A stretch of DNA of 64,000 bases from contig MFNK01000003.1 of the NCBI GenBank assembly GCA_001782045.1, positions 271,608 to 335,607 on the forward strand. The letters run 5' to 3'. Both the position numbers and the translations under genes were made by a program. The stretch's first letter is position 1; each line of letters starts with the position of its first letter. Below are positions 44,213 through 54,495 of the stretch, one piece after another. The stretch comes from Candidatus Levybacteria bacterium RIFCSPHIGHO2_01_FULL_36_15b (GTDB lineage: Bacteria; Patescibacteria; Microgenomatia; Levybacterales; UBA12049). The notes under the pieces were generated by a model. The model made no database searches. It was not told the DNA's origin and worked only from the letters and a program-made list of their open reading frames with translations.

Positions 44213-46492
44213 CATTAAAATAAAACCTAGGCCTGCAAGAAAAAGTCCTAAAACAAAAGATTTAGGAAAATAATTAAACTCTATTAAATGTTCTCCTTTT
44301 GGAATAGATACTGCTCGGAACGTAAAATCACTTCGTAATATTTCTATTTCCTTCCCATCTACAAATGCCTCCCAACCAGGGTAGAAAGGGTCTGATATGA
44401 AAAGCAAGGAATTTCCATCAGTGTTAGTTTTTATCTTTATCTTATTGGACGTATAGGTAAGTAAATTAAGTTCTCCTTTTTTAAAATTTGGTTCACTTTG
44501 GGGATCTTTTTCTAAAACGACTGTTTCTCTCAAGTTTAAATCCTTTGTAAACATCTCGTTTAGGATTTCTTGGGAGTTTGTTTTGACAGAATATTTATCA
44601 AGAAGAAAGGCCTTAGGATAAGCTTTAATGTTCTCATAGATTTGATAAGCTACATCATCATAAGTTAATTTAAAACTATCTGGATAATTCCAAAAAGGAT
44701 ACTCCCAAACAGCATTACCATCTGATTTCTTGTGAATTAAATAATTAACTCCCAATAAGTTTAATCCCTCATCTGAATTCAGTCCGTTTTTGGGAAATGC
44801 CACGACTGAACGAGCTGCAGGCGTTAAGTCACCATTATTTAGAGACGATATGAATTCTCCGTACCTTCTATTGTATACAGCGTCATATCCTCCTATTGTC
44901 GGTACTTTATAGACTACCGAGGCTTCTGCGCCAAAATTTGCTAACGCACGATCTTTATTCTGAATTTTAGCCAACTCACTTGAAACTTGTACATTTGGAT
45001 AAAAATGGCTCTTGAGAGCAAATGGCTGCCATTTAGTCGCAAATCTAAGCATATCTAATGCTGTAAGAAGAATAAGTATAAATAGAATAATATTTATTCG
45101 CCTTGTGAGTTTACTAAAAATTATAAATAAACCGATTGTGCCTAAAAACGCTACAAAAATAAGCGTAGGTAGGATTAGATTTTGCCTAGCAATAACGGAT
45201 TTTTCCAAACCTAGTACTTTTAAAAACACTATTAGCCACAGAGTTATAAAAATTATTGAGATAAGTGGTAAAAAGAGTTTCAATTTTTTTAACACTTTCT
45301 CTCTTAAATCCTTTTCCAGTTTTTCATAACCAAAAGCCGCAAGAACTGCGGCCGAAAAACTAAATAAAACTATTACTCTTGAAGCAGCGCTGGTTGATAA
45401 TACAGGAATTTTAAGCAATACAACTAAATTTAAAAGTGGTGTTTGAAAAGAAAGAAATATTGCAATTAATGAGGAGACTAGGAAAAAAAATATTTTTTTG
45501 TTTTTTACGTAAAATAGACTATATATAGCAAGGAGTATTGGAACAAGTCCTAAAAAGGCATTCCATTCGGCATAATGCCCATACCAGTCGTTTCTTGTAA
45601 CCGGATTGCCAAAGAAGTCTGGAGCAAAAAAAGTTGCAACATAGCTCCACGGTATTACTTCAGCTTTTTGAAAGATAGAACTTCTTAAGCTTTGAGTATA
45701 TGCTTCGACAGATGGCAAAACCTGAGGCAATGTAAGTAAGGCTCCAAAAGTTAAATAAGCAAAACAGAAAAAGGTTAATTGCTTATCTCTTGTTTCATAA
45801 AGCTTAAATAATAAATAAATAACTATAAAAAAAAGAAAATATAAACTGATCTGAAAATGTCCGCTGAAAAAAGACAAAGGAAAAGTGAGCGATAGCATAA
45901 ACAAATACTTAAATTCTCTTTCACTATAATATTTCTCTATAAAAAAAAGGGCGAGCGGTAAAAAAAGTATTGCATATCCAAGCGTTGCATAACCCATCCA
46001 TGAGGTAATGAAGCCGCAAAACATAAAAGACACTGCTCCTATTAAAGATGATTGATTTCCTAATTTAAGATTTTTTAAAAAAACAAACATAAAAGTTCCT
46101 GCAAGAAGCGGCTGGAGTAAAACTAAAATACTCCATGCATCTACAAAAGGGAGTAAAAGGAATAATAAATTAAACGGTGAAAGTACTGCTGATTGATAAT
46201 TGGCAAGATGTACCGTCCCGGAAAAACTATAAGGATTCCAGAGCGGAATTTCACCACTTTTTAATGTATCTATAGTAAACATTTTCCACGGGACAATCTG
46301 ACCTATAACATCGGGCATAGCATTGTTTTTTACAGGTCCTGCAAAACCGGGATAAGCATTCCATGGAGAAAAGAAATTAACAAGATAATCTGAAGCAAAA
46401 GGAATTTTATTTTGAACAAAATAGGGAGCAGAAAAGATTAGCCATATAAAAAAAATAAATAGCAGTGGCCAAAATTTATTTAATAATTTCAT
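44138..46492 (-). CDS. YfhO family GT-C membrane protein
   Basis: A 784-residue protein. FASDYLVNFFSPW (32-44) is the acidic first loop, LWNPYSFSGT (84-93) the second conserved block, and about a dozen membrane segments follow. The C-terminal beta-rich domain has FYPGWEAFVDGKEIEI and IPKGEHLIEFNYFP, then a last membrane segment. It resembles 40604 and 57776 along its full length. It probably transfers a lipid-phosphate sugar outside the membrane. It is the last gene of its string; its final 25 codons overlap the DUF5652 gene on the other strand. Confidence 0.8.
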   Translation of the reverse strand: MKLLNKFWPLLFIFFIWLIFSAPYFVQNKIPFASDYLVNFFSPWNAYPGFAGPVKNNAMPDVIGQIVPWKMFTIDTLKSGEIPLWNPYSFSGTVHLANYQSAVLSPFNLLFLLLPFVDAWSILVLLQPLLAGTFMFVFLKNLKLGNQSSLIGAVSFMFCGFITSWMGYATLGYAILFLPLALFFIEKYYSEREFKYLFMLSLTFPLSFFSGHFQISLYFLFFIVIYLLFKLYETRDKQLTFFCFAYLTFGALLTLPQVLPSVEAYTQSLRSSIFQKAEVIPWSYVATFFAPDFFGNPVTRNDWYGHYAEWNAFLGLVPILLAIYSLFYVKNKKIFFFLVSSLIAIFLSFQTPLLNLVVLLKIPVLSTSAASRVIVLFSFSAAVLAAFGYEKLEKDLREKVLKKLKLFLPLISIIFITLWLIVFLKVLGLEKSVIARQNLILPTLIFVAFLGTIGLFIIFSKLTRRINIILFILILLTALDMLRFATKWQPFALKSHFYPNVQVSSELAKIQNKDRALANFGAEASVVYKVPTIGGYDAVYNRRYGEFISSLNNGDLTPAARSVVAFPKNGLNSDEGLNLLGVNYLIHKKSDGNAVWEYPFWNYPDSFKLTYDDVAYQIYENIKAYPKAFLLDKYSVKTNSQEILNEMFTKDLNLRETVVLEKDPQSEPNFKKGELNLLTYTSNKIKIKTNTDGNSLLFISDPFYPGWEAFVDGKEIEILRSDFTFRAVSIPKGEHLIEFNYFPKSFVLGLFLAGLGFILMLFFPKFKFLYGKPFFSKIKQVNKL

Positions 46493-47228
46493 TTTTTTTA
46501 TTTTGAAATTCCCAAAGTTTTGCGTATGTTATAAAAATACTAAAAGCTTGATAAATACTTTCTATTAGTCCTGTGCCCCTTGCCTTATATCCACCTTGCA
46601 ATATGTAAGAATTGACAAAAGCAGACAACATAACTCTTGGGAATCTCCACCAACTCATTTTAGGATGATTAGCCCTTAAACGTAACTCTGCTTCAATACT
46701 AGACCAAGCAGCAGTTTTTTCAACCATTGATTCCAAGTTTTTATGAGTTTTATGTATTAAGAAACCATCAAAAATTGCAGTTTTACCCTCAACTATTGGT
46801 GTTTCGTGGATTTTACCCTCCCATCTTTTTAAATTGCCTTTTCTAAAAAGTCTTAACATCTTTTCTATATAGGGCCATTCATAATTTCCTAAATAAAAGT
46901 TTTTCCTTCTTAGATAATAAGCGCTAATGTTGTCATTTTTAACGGCTTTGAGAATTTCACCCTTTAAAACTTCATCGCATCTTTCATCAGCATCAATATA
47001 CAAAACCCAATCAAAACTCGCATGTTTAAGCCCAAAATTGCGACTCTCTGAAAAGTTAACTGTGGAGTCAATAAATACTTTTGCTCCTAAGCTTTCTGCT
47101 ATTTTCTCTGTATTATCTGTTGAGCCGTTATCTACTACGATAATTTCATCACAAAAAGATAAGTTATCAATGCAATCCCTTATATTATCTATTTCATTCT
47201 TTGCAAGAATAATCGCTGAAATTTTCAT
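46476..47228 (-). CDS. GT2 family glycosyltransferase (WaaE/KdtX-like)
   Basis: A 250-residue GT2 with ISAIILAKNEIDN, VVDNGSTDNT (31-40), LYIDADERCDE (76-86), KNFYLGNYEWPYIEKMLRLF and GKIHETPI, the marks of the WaaE/KdtX group that acts on lipid-anchored core sugars. It ends with a membrane-adjacent segment. It overlaps the YfhO-like gene downstream by 17 nt and the WbbL-like gene upstream by 4 nt. Related to 48134 and to the first half of the fusion at 27988. Confidence 0.85.
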   Translation of the reverse strand: MKISAIILAKNEIDNIRDCIDNLSFCDEIIVVDNGSTDNTEKIAESLGAKVFIDSTVNFSESRNFGLKHASFDWVLYIDADERCDEVLKGEILKAVKNDNISAYYLRRKNFYLGNYEWPYIEKMLRLFRKGNLKRWEGKIHETPIVEGKTAIFDGFLIHKTHKNLESMVEKTAAWSSIEAELRLRANHPKMSWWRFPRVMLSAFVNSYILQGGYKARGTGLIESIYQAFSIFITYAKLWEFQNKKNEIIK

Positions 47229-48133
47229 CTTTTATAACTACCCTTACCTAGTATTCGCAAATAATAATCCCGCACGCCAATCTTTTGCCATTTCCTTCCT
47301 TCGTACAAAAGCCGTATGCTTTCTTTCAATAATGCCAACTTGGAGTAAAAAGGTCCATATTTGATACCGAATATCAGTCTATTGCGTGTTATGTAATAAT
47401 CTTGCAGTTCCGAGCCGGAACCCCCGGTGGCCGCAGCATTTTTATGCCATAATTTTGCAGCAGGTTCAAATTGAATTTTAAATCCTTTAATTTTTGATCT
47501 GATACTAAAATCTGCATCTTCATAGTAGAGAAAATACCTATCATCCAAAAGTCCCACATTTTCAAAAACTTCTTTTTTGATCATCATGCAGCAACCTGTA
47601 GCTATTTCAGTTTCGCTAGTTTTAGAGTATTTATTGCTATCTACTTCATCGACTCCAGTATGTTTTCCTAAAATATTTTTCCAGTCTATTTCTCCTCCCG
47701 CATACCAAATAATTTTTCCTTTATCTTTTTCGCTGTATCTTTCTTTGTGATATTCAAAACCTTTAGCAAAATATATTTTAGGAACCACTATTCCTACATC
47801 GCTTTTGAAAGCTTTCAGCATATTTGTAATTAAATCCTTATCTACTTGTGTATCGTTGTTTAAAATAACGATATAATCAGCACCATTCTGCAGGGAATAT
47901 TTGATTCCAATGTTGTGCCCTCCACTAAACCCTAAGTTTTGATTACTCCTTATAATCTTTAGTTTAAATTCTTTAAGGCTTTCCCGAGAGACAAATGGTT
48001 CTACTGAGGCATTATCAATAACTACCACATTAAGCTCTATGTCTTTTCTATCTAACTTTCTAATACTCTCAAGACATTCAAGGGTAGATTCATTATCATT
48101 AAATGTAAGCAGAGAAATAAAAACTTTGCTCAT
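47225..48133 (-). CDS. GT2 family glycosyltransferase (WbbL-like)
   Basis: A 302-residue GT2 with VFISLLTFNDNES, VVIDNASVEP (38-47), QNLGFSGGHNIGI, ILNNDTQVD (90-98), ATGCCMMIKKEVFENVG and YEDADFSIRSKIKG. This is the rhamnosyltransferase-like pattern also seen at 39682. It should act in the cytoplasm; the sugar is not readable. It directly abuts the GT2 gene at 48134 and overlaps the one at 46476, so three GT2 enzymes are made from adjacent cistrons. Confidence 0.86.
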   Translation of the reverse strand: MSKVFISLLTFNDNESTLECLESIRKLDRKDIELNVVVIDNASVEPFVSRESLKEFKLKIIRSNQNLGFSGGHNIGIKYSLQNGADYIVILNNDTQVDKDLITNMLKAFKSDVGIVVPKIYFAKGFEYHKERYSEKDKGKIIWYAGGEIDWKNILGKHTGVDEVDSNKYSKTSETEIATGCCMMIKKEVFENVGLLDDRYFLYYEDADFSIRSKIKGFKIQFEPAAKLWHKNAAATGGSGSELQDYYITRNRLIFGIKYGPFYSKLALLKESIRLLYEGRKWQKIGVRDYYLRILGKGSYKR

Positions 48134-49045
48134 CTAGATTTTTATCTTTCCTCTTATTTTTTCAATATTTTTTTTGAAGGGATTTTTAATATTTTCCAAT
48201 TTTTCTTTTCTTATCCAGTAATTTATATCCCGCCCATTTCTTTTGAATTCATCTTCAACTTCGGATAAAAAGTTTTCACCATTGCGCTCTACAAACCCTT
48301 TCTTTTCCCAAATAAACGCAAAAACTAAAAAATGATAAAAAGCCATCAAAAAAGACAACATTAATCCATGAAAACCGTCTTTATATCCTTTTCTCGAAAA
48401 AAACCACTTAAGAAAATCGTCAACTGGAAAGCGAATTGCATCATAATATGAGAATTTGTATCCGTTCTTGATATATTCTTCTGCCTCATTTGGAGCATAT
48501 ATCATAATTTTATTTACAAACTGAGCAATAGATTCATAGTTATGGTGAATTATGTAGCTGGATAATTTTTCCGTGTGTCCTCCTAGCTTAAGATCTTCAT
48601 GAACATGCTTGCTTTCATATTTTCCTTTTCCTTTCTTGAATAACCTCAATTGATAGTCAGGATACCATCCAGTATTTTCGCTTATCCACTTTCCAAACAT
48701 AAAGTTTTTTCTTGGTATCCAATAGCCAGATGCGTCTTTTGAGTTCTTAATCACAGATTTTATTTCTTCTGCAAGCTCACTTGACACTTCTTCGTCAGCG
48801 TCTAGGCTTAATATCCAATCATTAGATACTTTATCAAAGCCGAAGTTTTTTTGAATATCTATATTTTGAGGATCGTTTTTTTGACTATAAACTTTGTCCG
48901 TATATTTTTTTGCAATTTTAAATGTATTGTCAACCGATTGATTATCAACGAAGATAATTTCATCGACAAACTTTAAGGACCTAAGACATCTATCTATATT
49001 TTTTTCTTCATTGTATGCGCTTACGACTGCCGAAATTTTTGGCAT
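48134..49045 (-). CDS. GT2 family glycosyltransferase (WaaE/KdtX-like)
   Basis: A 303-residue GT2 with ISAVVSAYNEEKN, VDNQSVDNT (33-41), LDADEEVSSE (81-90), GYWIPRKNFMFGKW, WYPDYQLRLFKKGKGK and RKGYKDGFHGL. It is the free-standing counterpart of the GT2 half of the fusion at 27988. Its start has the clearest ribosome-binding site noticed in the window: AAGGAG 7 nt before the ATG at 49045. So leadered translation with a Shine-Dalgarno coexists with leaderless starts elsewhere. Confidence 0.87.
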   Translation of the reverse strand: MPKISAVVSAYNEEKNIDRCLRSLKFVDEIIFVDNQSVDNTFKIAKKYTDKVYSQKNDPQNIDIQKNFGFDKVSNDWILSLDADEEVSSELAEEIKSVIKNSKDASGYWIPRKNFMFGKWISENTGWYPDYQLRLFKKGKGKYESKHVHEDLKLGGHTEKLSSYIIHHNYESIAQFVNKIMIYAPNEAEEYIKNGYKFSYYDAIRFPVDDFLKWFFSRKGYKDGFHGLMLSFLMAFYHFLVFAFIWEKKGFVERNGENFLSEVEDEFKRNGRDINYWIRKEKLENIKNPFKKNIEKIRGKIKI

Positions 49046-49048
49046 ATT

Positions 49049-50503
49049 CTAACTCCTTAGGTTTTCTCTTATAAGTAATAAATCGGTTTTTAAACGTTCT
49101 TTTCCTATAATATATACTGTAAAAAAGTATATCACAGCTCCGATTACAATGACCGAAATTAAGCCAAGTAAATTAACCGAAATAAAAGGACTTATTAGGT
49201 AAACAGCAATTCCCATAAGAATTGATCCGAAAATTGGATAAGAAATCGCACTTGCTACATTAAATTTAATTTGTCTTTTTGTTATATAAATAACTAAAAC
49301 TACTGAAACTGAAATTATCGCAGAAGCAATTGCAACTCCATTAAAACCAAATAGTACAATTAGTAGTGGCGTTAAAACCCAAGTTGATAAGGTCCAAAAT
49401 ACCATAAGATATAGGGTGGTTTTAATTTTGCCTATTGCATTCAAAGCATTCGTAAGCGGCGTAGAGATAGAAGATAAACTTGCGTTTATAGAAAAAAATA
49501 AAAGAGACAAAAGCGCAGGCTCCCATTTGCTGTACCTTGGAATGAGATCAATAAAATATGGGGATAAAACCACCAGTCCCACAAGCGAGGGAAAAATAAG
49601 GAAACTTGCTGCGAATATTGATTTTTCTATTGCTTTTGAAAGAATCTCTTTTTCATTCTGAAGTCTTGAAAAAGAAGGAAAAGTTATTCTTATAACATTA
49701 TCCATTACTAATCTTAAAGGCATTAAAGACCACTTTTGCGCAAACCCAATATAGCCTACTTGTGAAAAAGGAAGTATTTTGCCCAAAAAAGCTATAAACA
49801 AATCATCTTTTATTAAGGCGAGCAAGCTATTAAGCTGGAATGGAACCCCAAAGGTTAAGAGTTTTTTTGCACTATCTTTTGAAAATCCAATACCAACTCG
49901 CCAGGGACTTATTATATATATTGTAATAAGTCCTGAAATTCCCCGAGCCAGAACTGCAAAACTAAAGCTTGAAATTCCGAATCCATTAATTGCCAAAATC
50001 ACAACTGTAATATTAAAAAATAAAGCTTCTACTAATTGAGGCACTACCAGTTTTGTAAAATTTAATTCCCTCTCTAATATTATCGATGGTATGGTTTTAA
50101 GGGAAGAAAGAAAAAACGATACGGCAAGAGCTTGGAAGAGAAATACCCCGTCTTGTCCTAAATTATAAAACCTTCCAATACTGCTCGAGAAAAAAAGTGC
50201 TAATGCAACAAGTGATAAAACGAGAATCTGTTGGATGGTGAAAGTAGTCTTTAAATCATCATCTGTTATATTTTCTTTTTTTTGTATCAGAGCAGCTGCA
50301 AGTCCAACATCAGAAAAATACGAAAGAAAAGCAATGATAGCCGAAACAATAAAAAACACCCCAAAAATTGAAGGAGCCAGAAAAATTGTAAGTAAAAAAT
50401 TAGCAGAAAAATTTACAACTTGTATAAAAAACGTTCTTGAAGTAAGTGCTATTATTCCACGAACTGATTTCTGCTTAATTGTGGCTATATCAACTTCTTG
50501 CAT
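49049..50503 (-). CDS. Wzx-type oligosaccharide flippase (MOP superfamily)
   Basis: A 484-residue protein with about 12-14 hydrophobic segments and the WzxC-like opening KQKSVRGIIALTSRTFF followed by FLAPSIFGVFFIVSAI and FFSDVGLAAALIQKKE-type blocks. It should translocate lipid-linked oligosaccharide. It differs clearly in length and sequence from the flippase at 22038, so the two gene strings may each export their own glycan. The start overlaps the DPM-like gene upstream by 14 nt. Confidence 0.87.
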   Translation of the reverse strand: MQEVDIATIKQKSVRGIIALTSRTFFIQVVNFSANFLLTIFLAPSIFGVFFIVSAIIAFLSYFSDVGLAAALIQKKENITDDDLKTTFTIQQILVLSLVALALFFSSSIGRFYNLGQDGVFLFQALAVSFFLSSLKTIPSIILERELNFTKLVVPQLVEALFFNITVVILAINGFGISSFSFAVLARGISGLITIYIISPWRVGIGFSKDSAKKLLTFGVPFQLNSLLALIKDDLFIAFLGKILPFSQVGYIGFAQKWSLMPLRLVMDNVIRITFPSFSRLQNEKEILSKAIEKSIFAASFLIFPSLVGLVVLSPYFIDLIPRYSKWEPALLSLLFFSINASLSSISTPLTNALNAIGKIKTTLYLMVFWTLSTWVLTPLLIVLFGFNGVAIASAIISVSVVLVIYITKRQIKFNVASAISYPIFGSILMGIAVYLISPFISVNLLGLISVIVIGAVIYFFTVYIIGKERLKTDLLLIRENLRS

Positions 50504-51206
50504 GATTAAAATTCAAATCTTTCCATAACGTCAAACTTTCCTTTATTGCCCTAAGAATTACCCGTAAGTTTCCCCCGCTTTGATCTCCATAAATACGTGG
50601 ATAATGATGAACTTCAACTTCTAGAATTTTTAATTTTGCTTTTCTTGCCCTGGCTAAAATTTCCGTGGTTATCATAGCTCCTTCGGATGAAAGAGGAAGA
50701 ATTTTATTTACTGCTTCTTTCTTAAATAGCTTAAATCCACAATCTATATCTTTAAACCTAAATCCAAAAAATATATAGTCCCAAATCTTAAGTAGCAACA
50801 TTAATAAGTGTCTAAATGGATGATCATGTCTTTTTTTCCTGAAACCTACTACTATGTCAGCGTTGTCTATTTTTTCCATAAATTTTGATATTTCCGAAAA
50901 ATCAAACTGCCCATCACCGTCATTAAAAACAATATGATTGTATCTTGATCTTTTTAACCCGGTTTTTAAAGCAGCTCCATATCCCCTGTTTTCTCCATGA
51001 GCAACCGTAATAAGTCTATTGTCTCTTTCTGATATTTTTTTCATAAGTTCTAGCGTATTGTCAGAAGATCCATCATCCACCATTATAATTTCCCATTTTT
51101 TTGCTATTTTATTAGCAACGGGAATTGCCTTATTTATAACTCTTTCCAAATTTTCTTCCTCGTTCCAAAAGGGGAAAAAGATTGATAATTCCTCAAATCT
51201 GCTCAT
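50490..51206 (-). CDS. DPM1-like GT2, polyprenyl-phosphate sugar synthase type
   Basis: A 238-residue GT2 of the dolichyl-phosphate sugar synthase group: LSIFFPFWNEEEN, VDDGSSDNT (43-51), NDGDGQFDFSE (95-105), IDCGFKLFKKEAV and MITTEILARARKAKLKILEV. It would charge a polyprenyl phosphate with a sugar in the cytoplasm. It is flanked by a PTPS-related GT-C gene and a flippase in the same transcript, so donor synthesis and use could be paired here. Confidence 0.85.
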   Translation of the reverse strand: MSRFEELSIFFPFWNEEENLERVINKAIPVANKIAKKWEIIMVDDGSSDNTLELMKKISERDNRLITVAHGENRGYGAALKTGLKRSRYNHIVFNDGDGQFDFSEISKFMEKIDNADIVVGFRKKRHDHPFRHLLMLLLKIWDYIFFGFRFKDIDCGFKLFKKEAVNKILPLSSEGAMITTEILARARKAKLKILEVEVHHYPRIYGDQSGGNLRVILRAIKESLTLWKDLNFNHARS

Positions 51207-52870
51207 CTGGGTCTTTTTATTATACCAAGAGCAAGGAGCACAATGCCAGATATGCTTAAAATATTACCAATTGTCTCAGTTTTTGTTTCTTTATAAGCAA
51301 ACACTAGATTATTTTTTCCTGGTACAAGTTGTACGCTTGTGCCCTTAGTAGCTTCTTTTGTACTTACTTCTCTTCCGTTTAGATATGCTCTCCATGCCGG
51401 AAAATATGCCAAGGGGACAACAACGTTTGTCTTTTGAACAGTTCTTAGATTTAATTCTATTCTGTTAGTTTTTTTACTATAGCTTTCCAATCTAATGTTG
51501 TTATTTTCTACTGATTTCAAATTTGCTATTTGAGATATGTTTTTGGGTTTCATAAATTTCTTTGGCATGTATTCGCTAGTTATTTTAGAAATATCCCAAT
51601 TCAAAGCATTTTTCGACACATAATCAGATGAATCTTTAGCAAGAATTGTTTGGGGAGAAAAGAATTTAAAATTTAGAAAAACTACTGCGATACAAGCTGA
51701 AAAAATAACTATCATATATATTCTAGGATTAATATATTGTTTTAATAATAAAAATAAACCACCGCTAAGGAAGGACACAGAAAAAGACGCTATCAATAAA
51801 AATCTCCAAGGATACTGAATATATTCCATTGCAGGTAAACTATCCCAAATAAATTGAGACGCCGAAAGCATTAGAAATACACTTAAGAGTAAAAATGATA
51901 AAAACAATGTTACTATTTGAATTGTGTCTTTCTCCAAAACTTTAAAATTTCTTTTTAGAAGTAAAAAGAGAGTGGCAAGTATAGATAATACGGAAGCTAA
52001 TATATGATATTTACCTATCATAAAGGAAATACCATCGATGCATCCTTTTGCTGAACCGCCAAATCCCCATTGACTTGTCCAAAACTGCGATAAGCATACG
52101 AAATGATCTCTAAAATTTGCTCCTCCGCCAACTTGAGACACAACATTTGTATAATTCATTTCTAAAATAGCCGGGAGCGAGTAAAATGAAGAAAGTAAAA
52201 CTCCTAATCCTAAAGCTATAAATAAATTAGCTCTATTTTTGTTTTTTATAAAAAGAAAAATAGAAAACAGTAAGTAGAAAGGGGTAATTATAAAAGCAGT
52301 TAAATTGTGGGAAATAATAACAAGTGCAAAAAAAAGTGCCACAAGAAATACATGTTTATATAAATTTTCCTTGTATATTTTATAAAGACCCAAAAAAACA
52401 AGAGGAACAAATCCATAGGCATAAAATTCCGCAACGTCTCCCCTGACGTAAATATTTACTGCATGATATGGGGCATATAAATAAAGCAACCCGGCGACAA
52501 GGCCCGCAGGCCTTCCAAAAAACTCTTTAGCCAATAAATACATAGAAATTCCTGCCAGTATAATGCCAATAATCATCATCGCTTTTGTGGCGTCAAGAGG
52601 ATTTAAGCCCAATAAGTTAATTACTGCTCCAGTATAGTAAGCAAATGGTGCATAAAAATTAAATATTGGATAGCCGTACCCAAAACCCAAATCTGCGCTC
52701 CATCTTACGGGCACCATTCCATCTTTTAGGGCACTTGCCATTTCAAAAACCCTAGAGGGTTGCGTATCGTCATGCATTGGGAAAAATCCGTTTAATAAAA
52801 GTGGTCTTATTGCAAAAAAAGATAAGATTATTATTAAAAAGAATGGAAATAGTTTTTTTAATGATTCCAT
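51203..52870 (-). CDS. PTPS-related membrane protein (GT-C-like)
   Basis: A 555-residue protein. MHDDTQPSR (32-40) is the acidic first-loop motif, RWSADLGFGYGYPIF (56-70) and YAPYHAVNIYVRGDVAE follow, then about a dozen membrane segments. The C-terminal beta-rich region has YFPAWRAYLNGREV and GKNNLVFAYKET, then a last membrane segment. It forms a tandem pair with 52858 and also resembles 31952. It is likely an outer-face glycosyltransferase; substrates unknown. Confidence 0.75.
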   Translation of the reverse strand: MESLKKLFPFFLIIILSFFAIRPLLLNGFFPMHDDTQPSRVFEMASALKDGMVPVRWSADLGFGYGYPIFNFYAPFAYYTGAVINLLGLNPLDATKAMMIIGIILAGISMYLLAKEFFGRPAGLVAGLLYLYAPYHAVNIYVRGDVAEFYAYGFVPLVFLGLYKIYKENLYKHVFLVALFFALVIISHNLTAFIITPFYLLFSIFLFIKNKNRANLFIALGLGVLLSSFYSLPAILEMNYTNVVSQVGGGANFRDHFVCLSQFWTSQWGFGGSAKGCIDGISFMIGKYHILASVLSILATLFLLLKRNFKVLEKDTIQIVTLFLSFLLLSVFLMLSASQFIWDSLPAMEYIQYPWRFLLIASFSVSFLSGGLFLLLKQYINPRIYMIVIFSACIAVVFLNFKFFSPQTILAKDSSDYVSKNALNWDISKITSEYMPKKFMKPKNISQIANLKSVENNNIRLESYSKKTNRIELNLRTVQKTNVVVPLAYFPAWRAYLNGREVSTKEATKGTSVQLVPGKNNLVFAYKETKTETIGNILSISGIVLLALGIIKRPR

Positions 52871-54495
52871 ATTTTTTTTCTATATACCCAAAATAAAATC
52901 GTAGTTACTATAAATGAAATTATTGAAATAAAATTACTTAAGCTTCTTAAAGGAGTTTCTTCAAAGCGTAAGCTTACATCGTTACTGCCCTTGTTTAATC
53001 TTAACCTTATTACTCCTCTTGGGTTATCATAGTCTATTTTAGTGCTTATTCCATTAACGTAAGCATTCCAACCTGGATAATATATCAAATTCACCTGAAC
53101 CGTTCTTTCTTTTTCTAGAAATGTGCTAAAGCTGATTTTATTTGCAAGCGTTTGTGATAATATTATTTTTTCATTTCCGTCTAAAATTTCTACTTTCTCG
53201 CTCGCCTGTTGTCTAGGCATTGTTTTTACCCATAAGGGCATTAGCTCATTTGAAGATGTAGTAGTCGCTTGATTTGTAGTATAAAATGAGTCTTCCCTTA
53301 CTATAATAGATTGCGGCTTTGCATGTGGAATAACCAATACAAATGCAAAGATTGCAAGAAATATAGACATTGCAATAAATCTTTTATCAATTGTTGTCAA
53401 ATATCCAGCGAGCAGGCTTATCAAGAAAGTAATTACTGCAAGAAGTGTCCAAGGATAATTTATTTCAGAAATCAGTGGCACGTTAGACCATATAACTGAA
53501 GAGAAGGAAAATAAAAGTATAGAAATAGCTAAAGTCGATAAAATTAAATAAATTGCAATTCGCGAGTCTCTGCTATTGAATCTGAAAAGAACTAAGAAAA
53601 AAACCGTGATAAAAACTAAAATATAGGGTAGTCCTATTTGATAACCGAAGCCGTTAATATCGGTTGGCGTACCATATCCCCACTTTGGAGTAATTAAATC
53701 CGAAAGGCTTACAAAATACTGGCTTCTGTCTGCAATTGGAACCTTAGAAAGTAATATTAAATTTTTTTCAGCAAAAGCCGGTATCCAGAAAAATGCGGCA
53801 AGGCAAAGGGAAAGAACAATAGAAAATATAAGATTTAATAAAAATGAAATATTTTTTTTGAAAATTGCAAAAAACGAAACTAACAATAATACTAACCCAA
53901 AAAGAACTGCCATAATGTTATGCATTAGCATTAATAAACAGTAAAGAATTCCAAATATAAGAATGTCTGGAATAGAATTTGGTTTTTCATAAATTTTCTT
54001 TATCCAAAGCAGAATGAGCGGAAAAAGAACAAATGACAAAGACTCACCAAGTGAGCCTCTAACATATAAATCCACTATGTGATATGGAATATATATATAA
54101 AGAGTTGCGCATATAAACCCCGCTAAGTTATTTTTCCAAAGATTTTTTGCCAAAAAAAACATTGAAAGAAACGATAAAACTACACTTAATGCAAAGAGAA
54201 TTTTTATACTTGTAATAAATCCAAGCTTAAGAAAAACAAAAACCAGTCCTAAATAATAAGGAAGTGGATATGTAAAGTTAAAAAGTGGATAACCGTATTG
54301 AAAATTTAGATAAGTACTATAACGCGCCGGAATCTCGAACGACTTAAATTCCCTATACATTTCTGAAAGCCTTACAACTGCCCACTCTCCATCGTGTGTG
54401 GGAAAATAACCAGATTTAAAATAAGGCAGTATAAGAGGCAGACTTATTACAAAGGATATTAGTAAAATTACAACAATATTTTTGAATTGCTTCAT
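52858..54495 (-). CDS. PTPS-related membrane protein (GT-C-like)
   Basis: A 545-residue protein. THDGEWAVVR (33-42) is the acidic loop, ARYSTYLNFQYGYPLF (57-72) and YIPYHIVDLYVRGSLGE the later blocks. The C-terminal beta-rich region has YYPGWNAYVNG and LNKGSNDVSLRFEET, the latter very close to the end of 31952. Start and stop overlap neighbours, so it is in the middle of a transcript. The resemblance to 31952 is closer in the C-terminal tail than to its tandem partner 51203. Confidence 0.75.
   Translation of the reverse strand: MKQFKNIVVILLISFVISLPLILPYFKSGYFPTHDGEWAVVRLSEMYREFKSFEIPARYSTYLNFQYGYPLFNFTYPLPYYLGLVFVFLKLGFITSIKILFALSVVLSFLSMFFLAKNLWKNNLAGFICATLYIYIPYHIVDLYVRGSLGESLSFVLFPLILLWIKKIYEKPNSIPDILIFGILYCLLMLMHNIMAVLFGLVLLLVSFFAIFKKNISFLLNLIFSIVLSLCLAAFFWIPAFAEKNLILLSKVPIADRSQYFVSLSDLITPKWGYGTPTDINGFGYQIGLPYILVFITVFFLVLFRFNSRDSRIAIYLILSTLAISILLFSFSSVIWSNVPLISEINYPWTLLAVITFLISLLAGYLTTIDKRFIAMSIFLAIFAFVLVIPHAKPQSIIVREDSFYTTNQATTTSSNELMPLWVKTMPRQQASEKVEILDGNEKIILSQTLANKISFSTFLEKERTVQVNLIYYPGWNAYVNGISTKIDYDNPRGVIRLRLNKGSNDVSLRFEETPLRSLSNFISIISFIVTTILFWVYRKKIWNH

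Noticed and set aside
46927..47364. 145-codon plus-strand open frame
   Set aside because: Antisense to two well-supported GT2 genes, with no promoter or family motif.
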